A DNA stretch of 64,000 nt from Ligustrum vulgare (taxonomy: Eukaryota > Streptophyta > Magnoliopsida > Lamiales > Oleaceae): assembly GCA_963555705.1 (NCBI GenBank), contig OY743174.1, forward strand, positions 23,841,108-23,905,107, in the 5' to 3' direction. Positions within the stretch are counted from its first letter, which is position 1, and each line of letters begins with the position of its first letter. The translations under genes and the position numbers were made by a program. Under the pieces are notes generated by a model that saw only the letters and a program-made list of their open reading frames with translations, was not told where the DNA came from and did not search any database. Positions 43,681-55,546 of this stretch are shown in pieces.

Positions 43681-45350
43681 AATTTTAAAATTTAAAAGTT
43701 AGTTTTAATAAACTTGTCGTTACGACTCTCCAATCTTAACGGTCATTATTTCCAAAATTAGCGCTATCGTCTAGCCTATTAATTATTTTAAGAAAGAAAT
43801 TGAAATTCATAATTTTAAATCCAATCTGCGATTTCAAAATTTGTCAAAAATCATTATCTCATTTTTAAACCCGAAATTTTATTTATTTCAAATTTGATAT
43901 ATTTTCAGTCCAAAATATTGATCATCTTTAATTTAAATTATTTTATTTTATACACATATTAAAATCAAAATCAAATTCTTAACCTCTCAATTTGTCCAAA
44001 GTTATTACCCATTCATTGACAAAAAAATATTTCAATTTATCCCTTCTTCCTCAATGTTCTTCAGGCAGCAAATGATAGGAGTTACACGGTTTCTTCATTC
44101 CCAAAAACGTTCATCAGTTATTCCCTGCAATCAATTTCATCATCAACTTCTTGCAATGAATTTGCAAGTTACAATTCTCTTCAAATTCCATACCCAGCCT
44201 ATAATTCATCTACTTCTCACCTCATTTCTCACTAGCAAGCTCTGTAATTTGGGTAAGAACTCTCGTAGTATCATACCTCTGCCTTCAGCTGCACACACTC
44301 ACTGTCAAGAATTACCAAACTAGTGACCACCATTCAGCCATTCAACGACCGAACTTCACCCCAAATCACAACCATTCGAATTCCCACAATCGTTTGCAAT
44401 TTAAACTCCACTGTCATCTCCAACCATCGCCAACCACCATGCCACTGGAACCTAAACCAATCCACCAAGCCTTACACAAGACCTCCACAGTCGACCCAAA
44501 CCAATTTCAACAAGCATCAGCTCACCAAACTACCACCACTACAAATCAAACCTCCGTCGCTGAATTCAAGAGCCACAAACAATTCGAAATGATTTCATAT
44601 GACCGAGCCCAACTCCACCGAAAACATCACCGCATCGCCACCTCCAAAATCGTGGCTACCCAACTCAAGAAGACCCAAAAAAATCAAACCCAAACCAAGA
44701 AACATGACACTCACCTTCGACCTCCGCCAGTTGACCGGAACAATGCCGGAATCGCAACTCCAAATCATGACCCAACAACTTCGAGCTTCCATTTTTGCCC
44801 AAAACATTGACCCTATCACACGCCCACACCCCCTTCATCCTCACCGTCCTGGAACGGCTGTGATGTCACCGTGCTCCGGCGACATGGGATCGGACGACAA
44901 CCCTTCGCCGTCCCCGATCGCACCCCTGCTCTCTCGCCTCTCTGTTAAATTTGATAGAGAGAGGAGAGATCTGATATGTTATTGTTGATTTTATAAAATT
45001 TGTCCCTTAAGTACCCAATTTCAAAAGTCTTTTAAATTTTGTCCCTAGAGTTTTAATAATGTTTTATTTTAGCCCTTTTCGTTTTTAGTTAGTTTAATTA
45101 AGTCCCAAGTTTTAAAATCAGATTATATTGACCCAAGAGTTTATGCTGAAATGTAATTTGGTCAGGAACTTTCTGAGTTTGTCAAAATAATCCTTAATTC
45201 CAGCTATTTGCACAAATTAGTTCCCGATTCTTCCAAATCCACAATTTAGTCCCTAAAGCCTTCCAAATTCACAATTTATCATGTTTGCTCAGTACTTTTG
45301 GCATATTTATATTAAATGTTCACTTCGAGCCAATCCTGTCATAAGGCAGC
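43681..45350. other. C-rich leader-like block, probable gypsy LTR-derived
   Basis: Resembles 19410-20692 in layout: A/T-rich start containing CGTCTAGC, then a long ACC/CCA-rich block (44300-44960), then A/T-rich text with repeated TTTAGTCCC-type phrases (45000-45280). Overlapping frames in the C-rich block are low complexity and are not taken as genes. Confidence 0.3.
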
Positions 45351-46874
45351 CACCAGATTAAAGGGGGGTGAATTTCATCTTTTTTATATGTAAACACTAA
45401 CAGCCTAAACAGATTATCAAATTAACAAAAGAAAATCATTTAACATTTGGCCAAGAAATTAGAAATGGCCCAATTGCCACATAACCAGCTAACCCAAATA
45501 CCCAATTTCCCAATCAAATGTCCAAACCAAATTAGAATGAATTAATCGTGACTTTGCTTCGTCTTCAACCATTCGTTTTTCATTCCATAGCCTGAAACGA
45601 AAATCGTAGCAGTAGATTATTTATGCCATATATTTTGTTCGGGTATCTTTTTGTTCCATTCTTGTTCTATTATTTTTCCTCTAAATTAAATAATCAATTA
45701 CCCCCTTTTTTTAGTCGACCAATTCTTTTCGCGAATTAGTGAATTGATTAGTGGACTGAGACAAGGAATTCTTTTTTTTCGAATCGACGAAAATTGGTGG
45801 ATTAGTGGACTGAATTAGTGAATTGATTTGTCCATTGTCCTCCAATTTTCAAAAGATAATAATTACTAGTTTAATTCTTTAATATTTAATCTTTATTATT
45901 TCTCAATTTATTAAATTTTTTAAGCCAATAATTAAATGTACAATGTATGTGACAGTTAAAATACAATGAAGGAATCTTGAGCCCAATGAAGAAAATGGAA
46001 GCAAAAGGAGGAGACAATGATTCAAAGTCAAGTAGGTGATATTGATAAGTATTTTGTAGCAAAAAAAATAGAGGTCTGGAAGAAACAACAATTACAATGG
46101 AGAATGTGGTGATTAATGAACAACAAAATGTTAGATGATACTAGTTTGATTAATACTTATGCTTCTAAAAATATGCAAGATAGGTAGTGTTTAAGTGAGA
46201 GTCATTGGTAAGTATGAATTGTTTTGCTAAGTCTTACTAATTTTGAATACATAATACAATGTATCGAGTTTTATATAATAATTAACTATTTATTATTATC
46301 AAACTAATTATTAATAGATTATTATGGAGATTGGTAATTCATTTATTCATGTTGCTATGTGACTTCGCCTTCATTCTTTGTAAGCAATGACTTGTCCTTA
46401 CTCATTATTTAGATAATTGAAAATGATTGTGGCATTGCCGGCTTATATGACTAAAGCCTTGTTGACGTACATAATTGCGACTACGTTGGTCTTGCATGTT
46501 TTTTACTTTATGTATATAGTGGTTAATATATTTAATTTTTTTTAAGAATTAATTCAATTATATTTGAAATAAATGAATAATTTTATTAAAAAAATTTATT
46601 AGATTGCGATAAAATTTTGCCCCCGCCCTCACCATATAGGAAAATTTTTCTCATTTCAGCTACAAGGGGCACTTAATTTGCAATTTGCCTAAGGCTTCAC
46701 GACTCACATGATCAGTACATTTATTGTTTAGTTTTTCTTGTAATTGAATTTGCTTAATTTGCTTGGTTTATTGTTAAACTTCATTTGGGCATATTTTATG
46801 TTCTTTTAATAAAATCATGTCATTCTTTTGTTTAAATTCTTATCTATAGTCAACTTGTGCCTCATTGGAATGTA

Positions 46875-46907
<33 letters not shown>

Positions 46908-47130
46908 TCTACTAGTGAAATAAATATTCTAATAGTATAACTCAATAGACTTCACATCAGCTTTTAGCCAAACAAAACCCGAATAGTCATTTTAATGCAA
47001 CTTGTTTATAATAATAGCATTATTACCACAACTAACTAATTAAGGTATTTATTTTATTATTTTCCTCTTGAGTAATGCCACTCTTACTACTCTATTTGAC
47101 AACTTTTGCTAACCACCTGTGTTTGCTCAA
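45351..47130. other. noncoding; weak hAT-like traces
   Basis: Around 46000-46120 a broken plus-strand reading (DKYFVAKKIEVW) and at 46618-46680 a 'tttgcccccgccctc...ttcag' block are reminiscent of decayed hAT (ZMYM-type) elements. Too little to delimit. A TG/AG microsatellite lies at 46873-46908. Confidence 0.25.
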
Positions 47131-48400
47131 AACAGTGTGTACTGTAAGCGCACAAGTCGCGTACAAGTAATAAAGTGGAATTTTTGAGTCCGAATTGTCG
47201 ATCATACGAGAAATATATACTCTATTATACTCTGGTTAACTTAATTTTAACAAATGAAACACACAATTAAAAGTTGGTTTTGAAAAATTCTAAATTAAAG
47301 AAACTAACTTTAAACCAAATTAAAATAAGGAAAATGGAAGATAAAATAGTTGGGATTCATGATTTCACTTAACTCTTCCTTAAGTAATTTCTCAACACAT
47401 GTAAATTAATAAATTACTCATTTACAATGTTAGACCCGATTTTTCAAGTTTAGCTAATTACCTCTCTCGAGTGAAATTAATCATAATCAATTGGTTTAAC
47501 CTATTACATCTCTATATCGATTAAAGCCCAATCAATTGTATTAACTCTTTGTGAAAATAGCTCAATGAATCATTTAGGATTTAAGGTATATCTCTATCCT
47601 TACCAAGAACCTAGAGCATTTGTTATTTGGTTTAAAATGCATAATATCTCTCGATTATCATACACTTCACAAAACATATATTTGGTGATCAATCAAACAC
47701 ATGGAATAATCTCAATAACAAACACACATGAAATAAGCTCAAAAATTAATAAACAAACATTAAAATTACTTATACTAAGTTAAGCTACATCAATCATTCC
47801 AAACATAAAATAACTAGCCCATTGTATAAATATTGCACAAAAGTTGAGGCTTACAAAAATACATCACAAAATATAGAAATCAAAGATTAAAAATACAAGA
47901 TAATGAAATAAATCATTTCCCTTGATTTTTGCCCCAAAATTTATTCAACAATGCTTTGAATCTTCACCTCACTTTTTGCTTCATAACTTCAATGGAGACT
48001 GGCAACTTGAAAACTAAACCAAATTATAAACTAAATTACAAACTAAAGCATAAACAAATAAAATAAAAGAAAAGAAAAGAAAGAAGAAGAAAATAGAGAA
48101 GAGGCTAGGGTTTTTGGAGAGAAAAATTGTTATTTGTGAAGAGGAAAGTGGGAGTATAAATACTCCCAAAAATCAGACTTAAAAAATCCCAGAAACTTGT
48201 CCAAACCAAGCCAAACACGCCCTTAATGCAAAATAATAAAATCATAAAATAAAATCTGAATTGGGCCGATAATGGCCCATGCGATCGCGTGAGCAGTTAA
48301 AAATTAATCTACCCAATTATGTTGGGAGCTCAGCGACCGCCCAGTACAATCATAATTAGGCATGGGCTTAAAGCATTAAGCCCATGCCGTATATATACCT
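47131..48400. other. noncoding, probable retrotransposon-derived
   Basis: A/T-rich with no ORF; the opening phrase 'cgcacaagtcgcgtacaagt' is of a type often seen beside plant gypsy elements. A palindromic block GCATGGGCTTAA-AGCA-TTAAGCCCATGC lies near 48360-48387. Confidence 0.3.
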
Positions 48401-48610
48401 AATCTGCTATTTCTGTTGCTACCAAATCTATTGAAACCACACAACACCACAACACCAACACCACCACAACCTCCGATGCACCACCACCACCATATTCGAC
48501 TCGCCACCTCTCTGTCGACCATCACCATGATCTCTGAAAAATCACCACCAACACCATAGTAATACCCGTCACTAAACAACCACACATGTAGCAATATTAA
48601 GAAAAACAGT

Positions 48611-48631
48611 GATATATATATATATATACAA

Positions 48632-48676
<45 letters not shown>

Positions 48677-48697
48677 CAAGTGTGTGTGTGTGTGTGT
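48611..48697. repeat. compound (AT)n/(TG)n microsatellite
   Basis: Two alternating blocks of AT and TG dinucleotides separated by ACAAG, themselves a tandem duplication. Confidence 0.95.
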
Positions 48698-48839
48698 AGA
48701 AGTAGATTTTAGTATTTAATAATCATCCTACAATCAAGCAATCAGTTAGGCATTTTTTCCAATTCAAATAGGACTCTCTAATTCAACAAAATTTAAATTT
48801 AAAAGATGATGAAAGAGAGTAATATGTGAATGATGTACA

Positions 48840-49165
48840 TACAGAATGTGACCTGAACCGCATGCATAACTTGATCACCACACTTGTGACTTGGACTTTT
48901 AAAGTGTTACCTAGGACATAACACACTTAATGTGACCTAAACAACACACTATGACAAAATACATTAATGTCACATGAACAATACACTTGTAGCCTGAACA
49001 ACATACCTAATCTACAAATGTGACCTAACCCACAAATGTGACCAAAATGGCAGCACCTCACAACCAACCTCAACAGCACACCACCACCAGCTGGGATGCA
49101 AAATACTATCACCAGCTAAGATGCAAAATGCTAATGCATCACACCGAACCACTGCCCACTTTTTG
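48840..49165. repeat. GTGACCT-rich repeat region, copy 2
   Basis: TGTGACCT and variants at 48848, 48891, 48940, 49020, 49038 and 49165, mostly in direct orientation, preceded by a TG microsatellite and AATCAAGCAATCAGTTA as in the region at 21 kb. Shorter than copy 1 (about 0.3 kb against 2.3 kb). Confidence 0.5.
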
Positions 49166-49498
49166 TGACCTGTGACTTGCCTCATCTCTGAGACTCACCA
49201 TGGTGACATCACAGCACCCATCTCTTCACCACCACCACCACCACAAAAAACTCACAAAAAACCATAAACACCACCAAATGAGAAAAACTAACATCAAACC
49301 AAGCACAGATTGTTGGGTAACAGACAAATCTCAACCTCTAATACCACCACACCACAACCTCCGGTCACTACTACACACCAAAAAGAAGAGGAGAAGAGGA
49401 AATTAATTGACATTAAAGAAACCAGAGGTTGGACGAGCATCAACATAAAAAAACTAGAGTCTATTGAACTCGAATAATGAAAATCAAGTCAGTGGGTG
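49166..49498. other. noncoding, CCA-rich
   Basis: A short frame with a poly-His run (49200-49406) is low complexity and not accepted as a gene. The last five bases GGGTG are the left TSD of the hybrid retroelement. Confidence 0.4.
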
Positions 49499-50182
49499 TG
49501 TAATACCGCCTTTCATTTTCATACCTTTAAAATTTCACGTCATATTTATGTTAACGTTATTTGAAATTTAAAATTTAATTAATTTTACGTCAATGGTTTG
49601 AAATTTGTTTTGCAGTGGAAGGACTTGGACACCGTATCGCTCAATGTGCCAATTAGAGAATTATAAATTTTTCACGTGCAATGTTATGTAATTAATTAAT
49701 TTTATTGCCTAGGCATGCTAATTTCTATTTATTGTGTTAAGTTGAAACTTTATTGGCGATTGGAAAGTAAATATGACTTATGGACTAAATTATATCCTTA
49801 GAGAGAATTGAGGGACCAATTCGCAAATCATCGAAAGTTTATATCTAACCCTACCCTAATATCCTCTCTCACGCTCTCTCTATTCGGTCTCTCTCTCTCA
49901 CCGATCCCTCACGCCGCTCTCGCCTCGCTCTCGGACTCGCTCTCCCTCATCTCTCAGTCCCGTCCGTCTCTCACCTCACGCAGCGGCCACCCCAGCCGCC
50001 AACAACCTCACACCACCGGTACCTCTCACCCGACGCCTCTCTGTCTCGACTGCCTCTCTCGCCTCACTCTCGGCCGAACCCAACTCCACCGACCACGGCC
50101 ACCGTCCTCACGGTAAACTCCCCTGAACACACAATCCGCACTCACAATTGGCACCCAACCCGAACACGCGCACACACATATG

Positions 50183-50184
<2 letters not shown>

Positions 50185-50241
<57 letters not shown>
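50185..50241. repeat. (AT)n microsatellite
   Basis: About 28 AT units inside the long LTR. Confidence 0.95.
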
Positions 50242-50246
<5 letters not shown>

Positions 50247-51291
50247 AATATATACTGTAATTGTTGATTCTATGTATGTACATGAATGCATATGCTAGTT
50301 ATGAGTAATTTTCAGATTTCTAAAATATGTAGATTTCGAATTTTAAAGGTTAATTTTGAGATTTGAATAATGTTTATATATATGTATGTATAGATGTATA
50401 TATGTATGTGTGTTTGTTCAATTTCAGATCGATGGATTTCAGATTTTCGATAATGAAAGATTTACATATATAAATTTCAGATTTTTATATATGTGTATAA
50501 ATTTCGATCCAAAGTTTTAGTTAAGTTTCAGATTTTGATGTTGTTTAGATTTTTTTTTAAAATCATAGATTGTCAAATTGAGAATTTGGTTTAGAACCTT
50601 GATGAATTATTGAAATTTTAATTGTAATTTTATAACGTTAGGTTAAGCTATGTAAATTTGAATTTTAGTTTGAATTAAAAGGTGGAATGACTTTCTAATG
50701 TGCATCGAAATTTATTATTTGTTTCGAATAGGATGTTAATGTAATGTTTTGGGAATTGGAAGCATGAAAGACTCTTTCTTGTTTTATGTGCTTTAATCTA
50801 AACGTAAGGTCACATTGTGAATTAAAAGTTATACTTATTAATGAATGTGAACAACTAGGATATTTGGTACATTGACGTCACGGGCATCCGAGACTTTTCC
50901 ACTTGCAAATTCAGAAACGGTAAATGCTAAGGACGTCATGTAAGTAAACTTCCCCCTATTTTCATAGAAGTTGAATGTAAATGTGAAAGTTATGTGTAAA
51001 TGACTGTCGTGCAACTTACTTGCTTTGATGAATTGCATTTACATTATGAAAGCATATGTTATTGAGAAGAATGTTTAAGCATGCACATTATCATGTCATT
51101 GCATCATCAAGCATGCATTGACATCGAAATTTGGAAGTCAAATGTTTTAAATGAAAGAAATGTGTCAAAGTGCAAGTTTGTTCAAAAGTTATGTATCCCA
51201 AGTTTTTAAAGAATGAATGGGTGTGCTTCTAGTTCATGAAAGATGCGAGTGGGAAATGGGGCGCGGGGGACCGGCGTACCCGAATGTAATG

Positions 51292-51411
51292 AACCGCTTT
51301 GCGGTGGGAAAGTGAATGTTACACCGCTTTGCGGTGGGAAAGTGAATGTTACACCGCTTCGCGGTGGGAAAGTGAATGTTAAACCGCTTTGCGGTGGAAA
51401 TGCGCATGTTA
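51292..51411. repeat. four tandem 30-bp repeats with a perfect hairpin
   Basis: Units start at 51292, 51322, 51352 and 51382. Each opens with ACCGC-TTT-GCGGT (5-bp stem, 3-nt loop) followed by GGGAAAGTGAATGTTA. Unit 3 has TTC in the loop; unit 4 is diverged in its second half. Confidence 0.93.
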
Positions 51412-52203
51412 ATCTGGTTCCAAATAAGTAATTGCCCACTGTATTCTGATTGACTAGAAGTTACATCAAGTGAGCTCACGATGGAAATGAAGTGAAAGTT
51501 TTGAAATGTTAAGTGAAAGTTCGAAATGTTGAAAGTTTTTGAAAGGTTAAAGTGAATGGGGATACATATTTCAAAGTTAAAGCATTCATGTCATAAGCAT
51601 GCATTCATGCATACAGTTTACTTACTGAGCTTTAGTTCACCCCAATCCCTCCCCAACATTTCAGGTGATGAAAGTTAGGTGATCCGAGGAGAACATTTGG
51701 CGGCTGACTCGGACAGTACCCACTGTCGACATTATTTAATAAAGTTAAATTTACTAAAGTTATCATTTGAATTTATTCATTAATTCATTATTTTGATAAC
51801 TGTTTGGTTGAGATTAGTTTAAATTAGTTATGAAATTTCTAATATTGGTTATATTATCACTTATTGTATTTAATTGAAGCTTATTGATGAAAAATGTTGT
51901 GTTGAGGAGTTTGGGGATTGAATTTGAAATAGTGTGGTGATGTGGGAGTTTGAAGTAGAATTGGATTGTATGTTGAGTATTGGATTTTTATTTGAGTTGA
52001 GTTTTATTTTGTAAAATGGTTTTGATGTCCCTCTACAGGTTGGTTAAGTCCAATTTATAGAGGAGATTCTGCCGAAATTTTGTAAGAAATTTATAATAGA
52101 TAAATGAATATTTTGATGTGTAAACGATTTAATTCCGCATTTAATGTGAATGGAAGTTAACACGCCTAGGTTTTAGACTCGTAAATTTGGGGTCTTACAT
52201 TAA

Positions 52204-52216
52204 TGGTATCAGAGCC
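52204..52216 (+). promoter_or_regulatory. primer binding site (tRNA-iMet) of hybrid element
   Basis: TGGTATCAGAGCC, four bases after the long LTR. Both gypsy and Cassandra elements use this primer, so it is also the junction between the two parts. Confidence 0.88.
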
Positions 52217-52351
52217 GGCCGTCAGCCGGAAAATCGGGAACTAAGTGCTACGCCATAGGGCGGGAGCCACCTCTAGAATCCCAACGCCTGGCAACAGATC
52301 CTCAGATGGATTAAGCACGACGAGGACGTCGCGAGTCTAACGGGGGGTGAT

Positions 52352-52629
52352 TGTAACACCCCAGGCCAGGAAAGTTTAAAAGAAACGATAGGTACTACTC
52401 ATACCAACAAGGTGCACCTTCTTTTCCGAAAGTCCATCGTTAGAAACTCCAAAGTTAAGCGTGCTTGGCTTGGAGCAATTCTGGGATGGGTGACCTCCTG
52501 GGAAGTTTTCTCGGGGAGCGTGCGAGTGAGGACAAAGCATGCTGAAAAGACTCGTGTTGGTACAATGGGGACAGTACGCCATCATTTAACGACCGGGACA
52601 ACCCGTTAAGTGGGACCCGGGTCGTTACA
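52352..52629 (+). repeat. Cassandra-type 3' LTR carrying a 5S rRNA-derived sequence
   Basis: 278 bp, TGTAACACCCC...GGGTCGTTACA, preceded by the purine tract CGGGGGGTGAT. About 120 bp inside it are clearly 5S rRNA-like, which is the defining trait of Cassandra terminal-repeat retrotransposons in miniature. Confidence 0.88.
52391..52510 (+). other. 5S rRNA-like segment within Cassandra LTR (not a 5S gene)
   Basis: Matches plant 5S rRNA in order: CATACCA, GTGCACC, CCATC, then AGTTAAGCGTGCTTGG (A-box region) and GGATGGGTGACCTCCTGGGA (C box). The length of about 120 nt equals 5S rRNA. The first half is diverged; the internal Pol III promoter boxes are best conserved. Confidence 0.88.
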
Positions 52630-52634
52630 GGGTG

Positions 52635-52904
52635 GGTGGCTACGACGAGCACTTCTCCATCTAATGTCGACAAGGGCGCCTTCGATGCTGTAAATGATGC
52701 CGACGAGTATGGCAGTTACTGGGAATTTCTTTGGCTGTTGGTGAATGAATTTAATTTGGGGTGGGGGTGGATACATTGTCGGTTGGGGGTGGGTGTAGAG
52801 GTGGGGTGGTTAATTTAATTTAATATTATTATTAATATTAAAAATTTTAATTATCAACTGATTTTTGTATAATTAAACATTAAACCTGATTTTTTATTTT
52901 CAAC

Positions 52905-52999
<95 letters not shown>

Positions 53000-53515
53000 A
53001 TGTTTGATTTTTGATTTTCAACATTATATATATTATATATATTTCTTTTTCTTTTGAACAATTTGCAAGTCAAACCCCCCATCTTCTGGTCTTCTTCAAT
53101 TTAGTCCTTGAATTTTGGCTTTTATTACAAATATGCCCCTGAATATTTGCATCTCTAGTCATCCATCTTTCTGAAATGATGTAATTGAGTTCCCAAACTT
53201 TTGATTTTTTTCAATTAAGTCATTGGACATCAAATTTCCTCATCTTTTAGCTCAATTGCGCTCCAATCTTGTCCATTTCTTTCCATCCGAGATTGTACCT
53301 AATTGTACAAGATAAACACAAATTATAAGTATAAATTTGCCCAATTTGTCAATTAAATTGTCGATTTAAAAGCAAAATAAGTGTGTAAAGCACACTTATC
53401 AACCCACAAAAGGACAAATTTTTTATTTGTGTAATGATCCTATTATCCTTATTCTATCAATGTTATAAGATACATCCTATAATTAATCTGGTTGATTTGT
53501 TTTAGTATACAAATT
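52635..53515. other. noncoding with long (AT)n
   Basis: A short frame at 52636-52818 reads SNVDKGAFDAVNDADEYG and may be a decayed exon, unassigned. An (AT)n microsatellite of about 87 bp occupies 52907-52993. The rest is A/T-rich. Confidence 0.45.
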
Positions 53516-53922
53516 TTATTTTGTATTATTTTTACTATATAAGTTCATTCTTTGATCTAGTAAAATACAATAATCTTTAACATATTGTCCGTATTTTTCT
53601 AAAAGTCTATAATATTCTTCAGAAGACATATCTCTATTTTTCATTTGATACTTAATATCTTTTATTTTTTCTATAAATTTTTCTAAAACGTTATCTAATC
53701 CTCTGATTGTATATCCCAACATTATAATAAAACTATATTATTATTAGTCATAATTTTATTGTATAAATCCATTATTTGTTGTGATATATTAGAATAGTCT
53801 ATAATATATTGATCACAATTTTCTGAAAGTATATAATATTCTTCAGATGATTCATCTATATCAATTAATTGAAACGTAATTTTTTTTATTTTCTCTATTA
53901 TTCTTTCTAACAGATTATTCAA
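53516..53922 (-). pseudogene. two tandem, mutually similar small ORFs (66 and 68 aa), possible endogenous pararetrovirus relic
   Basis: ORFs 53922-53722 and 53722-53516 share a pattern: a Leu/Ile-Glu-Lys helix, then (D/M)SSEEYY, then QY..DY and a final Q.M.LY. Each is preceded by an M.GYTI-like start, so this is a tandem duplication of one short, Lys/Glu-rich helical protein. The first copy appears broken near its start (a TGA-type codon in the leader). The family is not recognised. Layout upstream on the same strand (promoter, AATAAA signal, degenerate primer-like site) resembles a plant pararetrovirus, but no reverse transcriptase or coat motif is present. Confidence 0.4.
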
Positions 53923-54337
53923 TCATTTAATTGTATATCCAGGCATTTTATGTAATGTAATTAAACTGCTGCACATATGTAATTATCAAAATATTATAAT
54001 CCCTGCAATTCTTTAAGATCTTTAATAGAAGTCTTTCTAAGTTTAACAAAAATAATAGTTTTACCTTAATTTTGATCTGTACTTTTAACCTTCAGAATTA
54101 AGTGACCTTTGACCTCTGGATCTACAAACAACTCCCCTCAACCGCCTCCTGCCTCACAAGATCTTTGTTATCCCAGTTTCTTGCTCGCACTGTATTATTT
54201 ATAAAGACCAGGCTCTAGATTGACATTAAAGAAAACTCACTTTTTGTTAAAATAAGAAAGAATTTTTCTATCAGATCCTTCAAGAATCTATGAGAAGAAG
54301 TGTTTAGAAACTTATATTTTTATGAAATGATTGGAAT

Positions 54338-54343
54338 TTTATT
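54338..54343 (-). promoter_or_regulatory. AATAAA poly(A)-like signal
   Basis: Minus-strand AATAAA about 120 bp downstream of a TATA box on the same strand, a spacing used by pararetroviruses and LTRs. Confidence 0.35.
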
Positions 54344-54462
54344 GATATAAGAAATTGATACAAGATTTGGTATGAGAGACTTCAAAGGCAGAAAGTTTTG
54401 GCTAGCTCACAAGTTGAGTGTTCAGTTATTTTCATTCTGCCATTCAACTAGCCTGAAGGCTT

Positions 54463-54471
54463 CTATTTATA
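54463..54471 (-). promoter_or_regulatory. TATA box, minus strand
   Basis: Minus strand TATAAATAG followed by AAGCCTTCAGGC; likely promoter of the decayed element covering 53.5-55.5 kb. Confidence 0.4.
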
Positions 54472-54959
54472 ATACTACTTGAGATACAATTACATCACTG
54501 CTTACATCATAAACTCAATAATTTGAAACTTTAAGTTACATCATCATAGGGACATTTGTCCCTCTATCATTGTCCTACTTCACGTCTTCACATGGGGCTA
54601 TCTATCTTTGGCATGTTACATCCTCAAACTTGATTCCAGCTGTCCTTCATTTTTGTTGACATGTACTCTAACATGGATTGTTGTTTTACATTAAATCCTC
54701 AAAGTTGATTCCAGTTGTCCTTCATTTTTGTTGACATGTGCTCTAACGCAGATTGTTGTTTTGTTCTACAAATCCGAGAATTCAGATTTTATTATCATGT
54801 CGTATGAAGAAAAATGAATCGGAAATGAAAACATCTTTTTTTTTATTGAATGTGTTAAAAAGTAGATTCCACCATCTTTGTATGCATGCTGGGAAATCTC
54901 TAGCAATGCATAACCCTTGTATTGTTGTTAGACTTCCATTAATTTAATTAGTGCCAAAC

Positions 54960-55480
54960 TTGTCAATATATTCTTTAAAAATTGTTGATTTTTCTTTTCC
55001 TCCATTTGCGAGGAGGGTCCATCCTTCATATTGATAGAAACATTTGAACTTTTTATCATACAAATCTTTGGAAATATTCTATTTGGAAATTTCGTGCAAA
55101 ATAACCAATTGTAATGATATGTTCAGAGGGATAGTACATCCTTCCATCAATTTCTGGACTGATTGAATAAAATTTTAAGTATATCGATCATCCTTAAGTA
55201 AATTATGAAATTTCACCTTTTAATAAATCATCAAGATTTTCAATTTCTTTTAGATCTTTACCAGGGTAAATATGATCTAAAAATTCATAATCTGATACCA
55301 TTTCTGTCATTTTAGGATCACATCCCTTGGTAACAATTAATCATGGATAAACATGATCTCTGTACGAAATGAAGTAACAATCGCAATCCTGGAATTCATA
55401 TATAATTTCTGCAAAATTTTGCACTCTTTGAAAGTTCTGGATTATCCCAAATAGTTCGACCTCATGTGTGGAATCATCAC
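54960..55480 (-). pseudogene. decayed ORF upstream of the 54.47 kb promoter, unidentified
   Basis: Minus-strand frames with good coding character but several stops and shifts: one segment (about 55440-55210) with FAEIIYEFQDCDCYFISYRD and DPKMTEMVSDYEFLDH, another (about 55170-54955) with DLYDKKFKCFYQYEGWTLLA. Rich in aromatic and acidic residues. Family not recognised; position relative to the promoter is where a caulimovirid would carry its last ORF. Could equally be a retrotransposon gene. Confidence 0.3.
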
Positions 55481-55546
55481 TATTAAAAATAAGAAGTCAC
55501 TTTTAATAGTTTCTAGATGATTAAACATACAAGTCCAATTATCCTA

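Larger units (their letters stand above)
49499..52199 (+). repeat. 5' LTR, long gypsy (Del/Tekay-like) type
   Basis: Begins TGTAATACCGCC and ends GGGGTCTTACA, an inverted-repeat pair typical of long plant gypsy LTRs. Contains a C/T-rich leader-like block (49855-50110), an (AT)n microsatellite (50185-50241) and a four-copy 30-bp repeat (51292-51411). Confidence 0.7.
49499..52629 (+). mobile_element. hybrid LTR retroelement: long gypsy-type 5' LTR, Cassandra internal domain and Cassandra 3' LTR
   Basis: The left LTR (2701 bp) and right LTR (278 bp) are unrelated in sequence, but the whole unit is bounded by a perfect 5-bp duplication GGGTG (49494-49498 and 52630-52634). Between them is a 152-bp noncoding internal domain with a tRNA-iMet primer site and a GGGGGG-rich purine tract, as in Cassandra TRIM elements. 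A Cassandra 5' LTR is absent. No protein is encoded. Confidence 0.75.

Noticed and set aside
44054..44988. Overlapping plus-strand ORFs of 89-138 codons, C-rich
   Set aside because: Low-complexity Pro/Thr/His-rich readings in all three frames of an ACC/CCA-rich block, no domain, no introns; more likely an LTR leader.
49808..50116. 102-codon Ser/Leu-rich ORF
   Set aside because: A product of CTCTCT/CTCACG repeats in the leader-like part of the long LTR.
50026..50283. Minus-strand ORF with an Ile-Tyr run
   Set aside because: Translation of the (AT)n microsatellite.
52391..52510. Genuine 5S rRNA gene
   Set aside because: The first half is diverged from 5S rRNA, no tandem 5S array or T-rich terminator follows, and the segment sits inside TGTAAC...GTTACA LTR ends after a purine tract, as in Cassandra.
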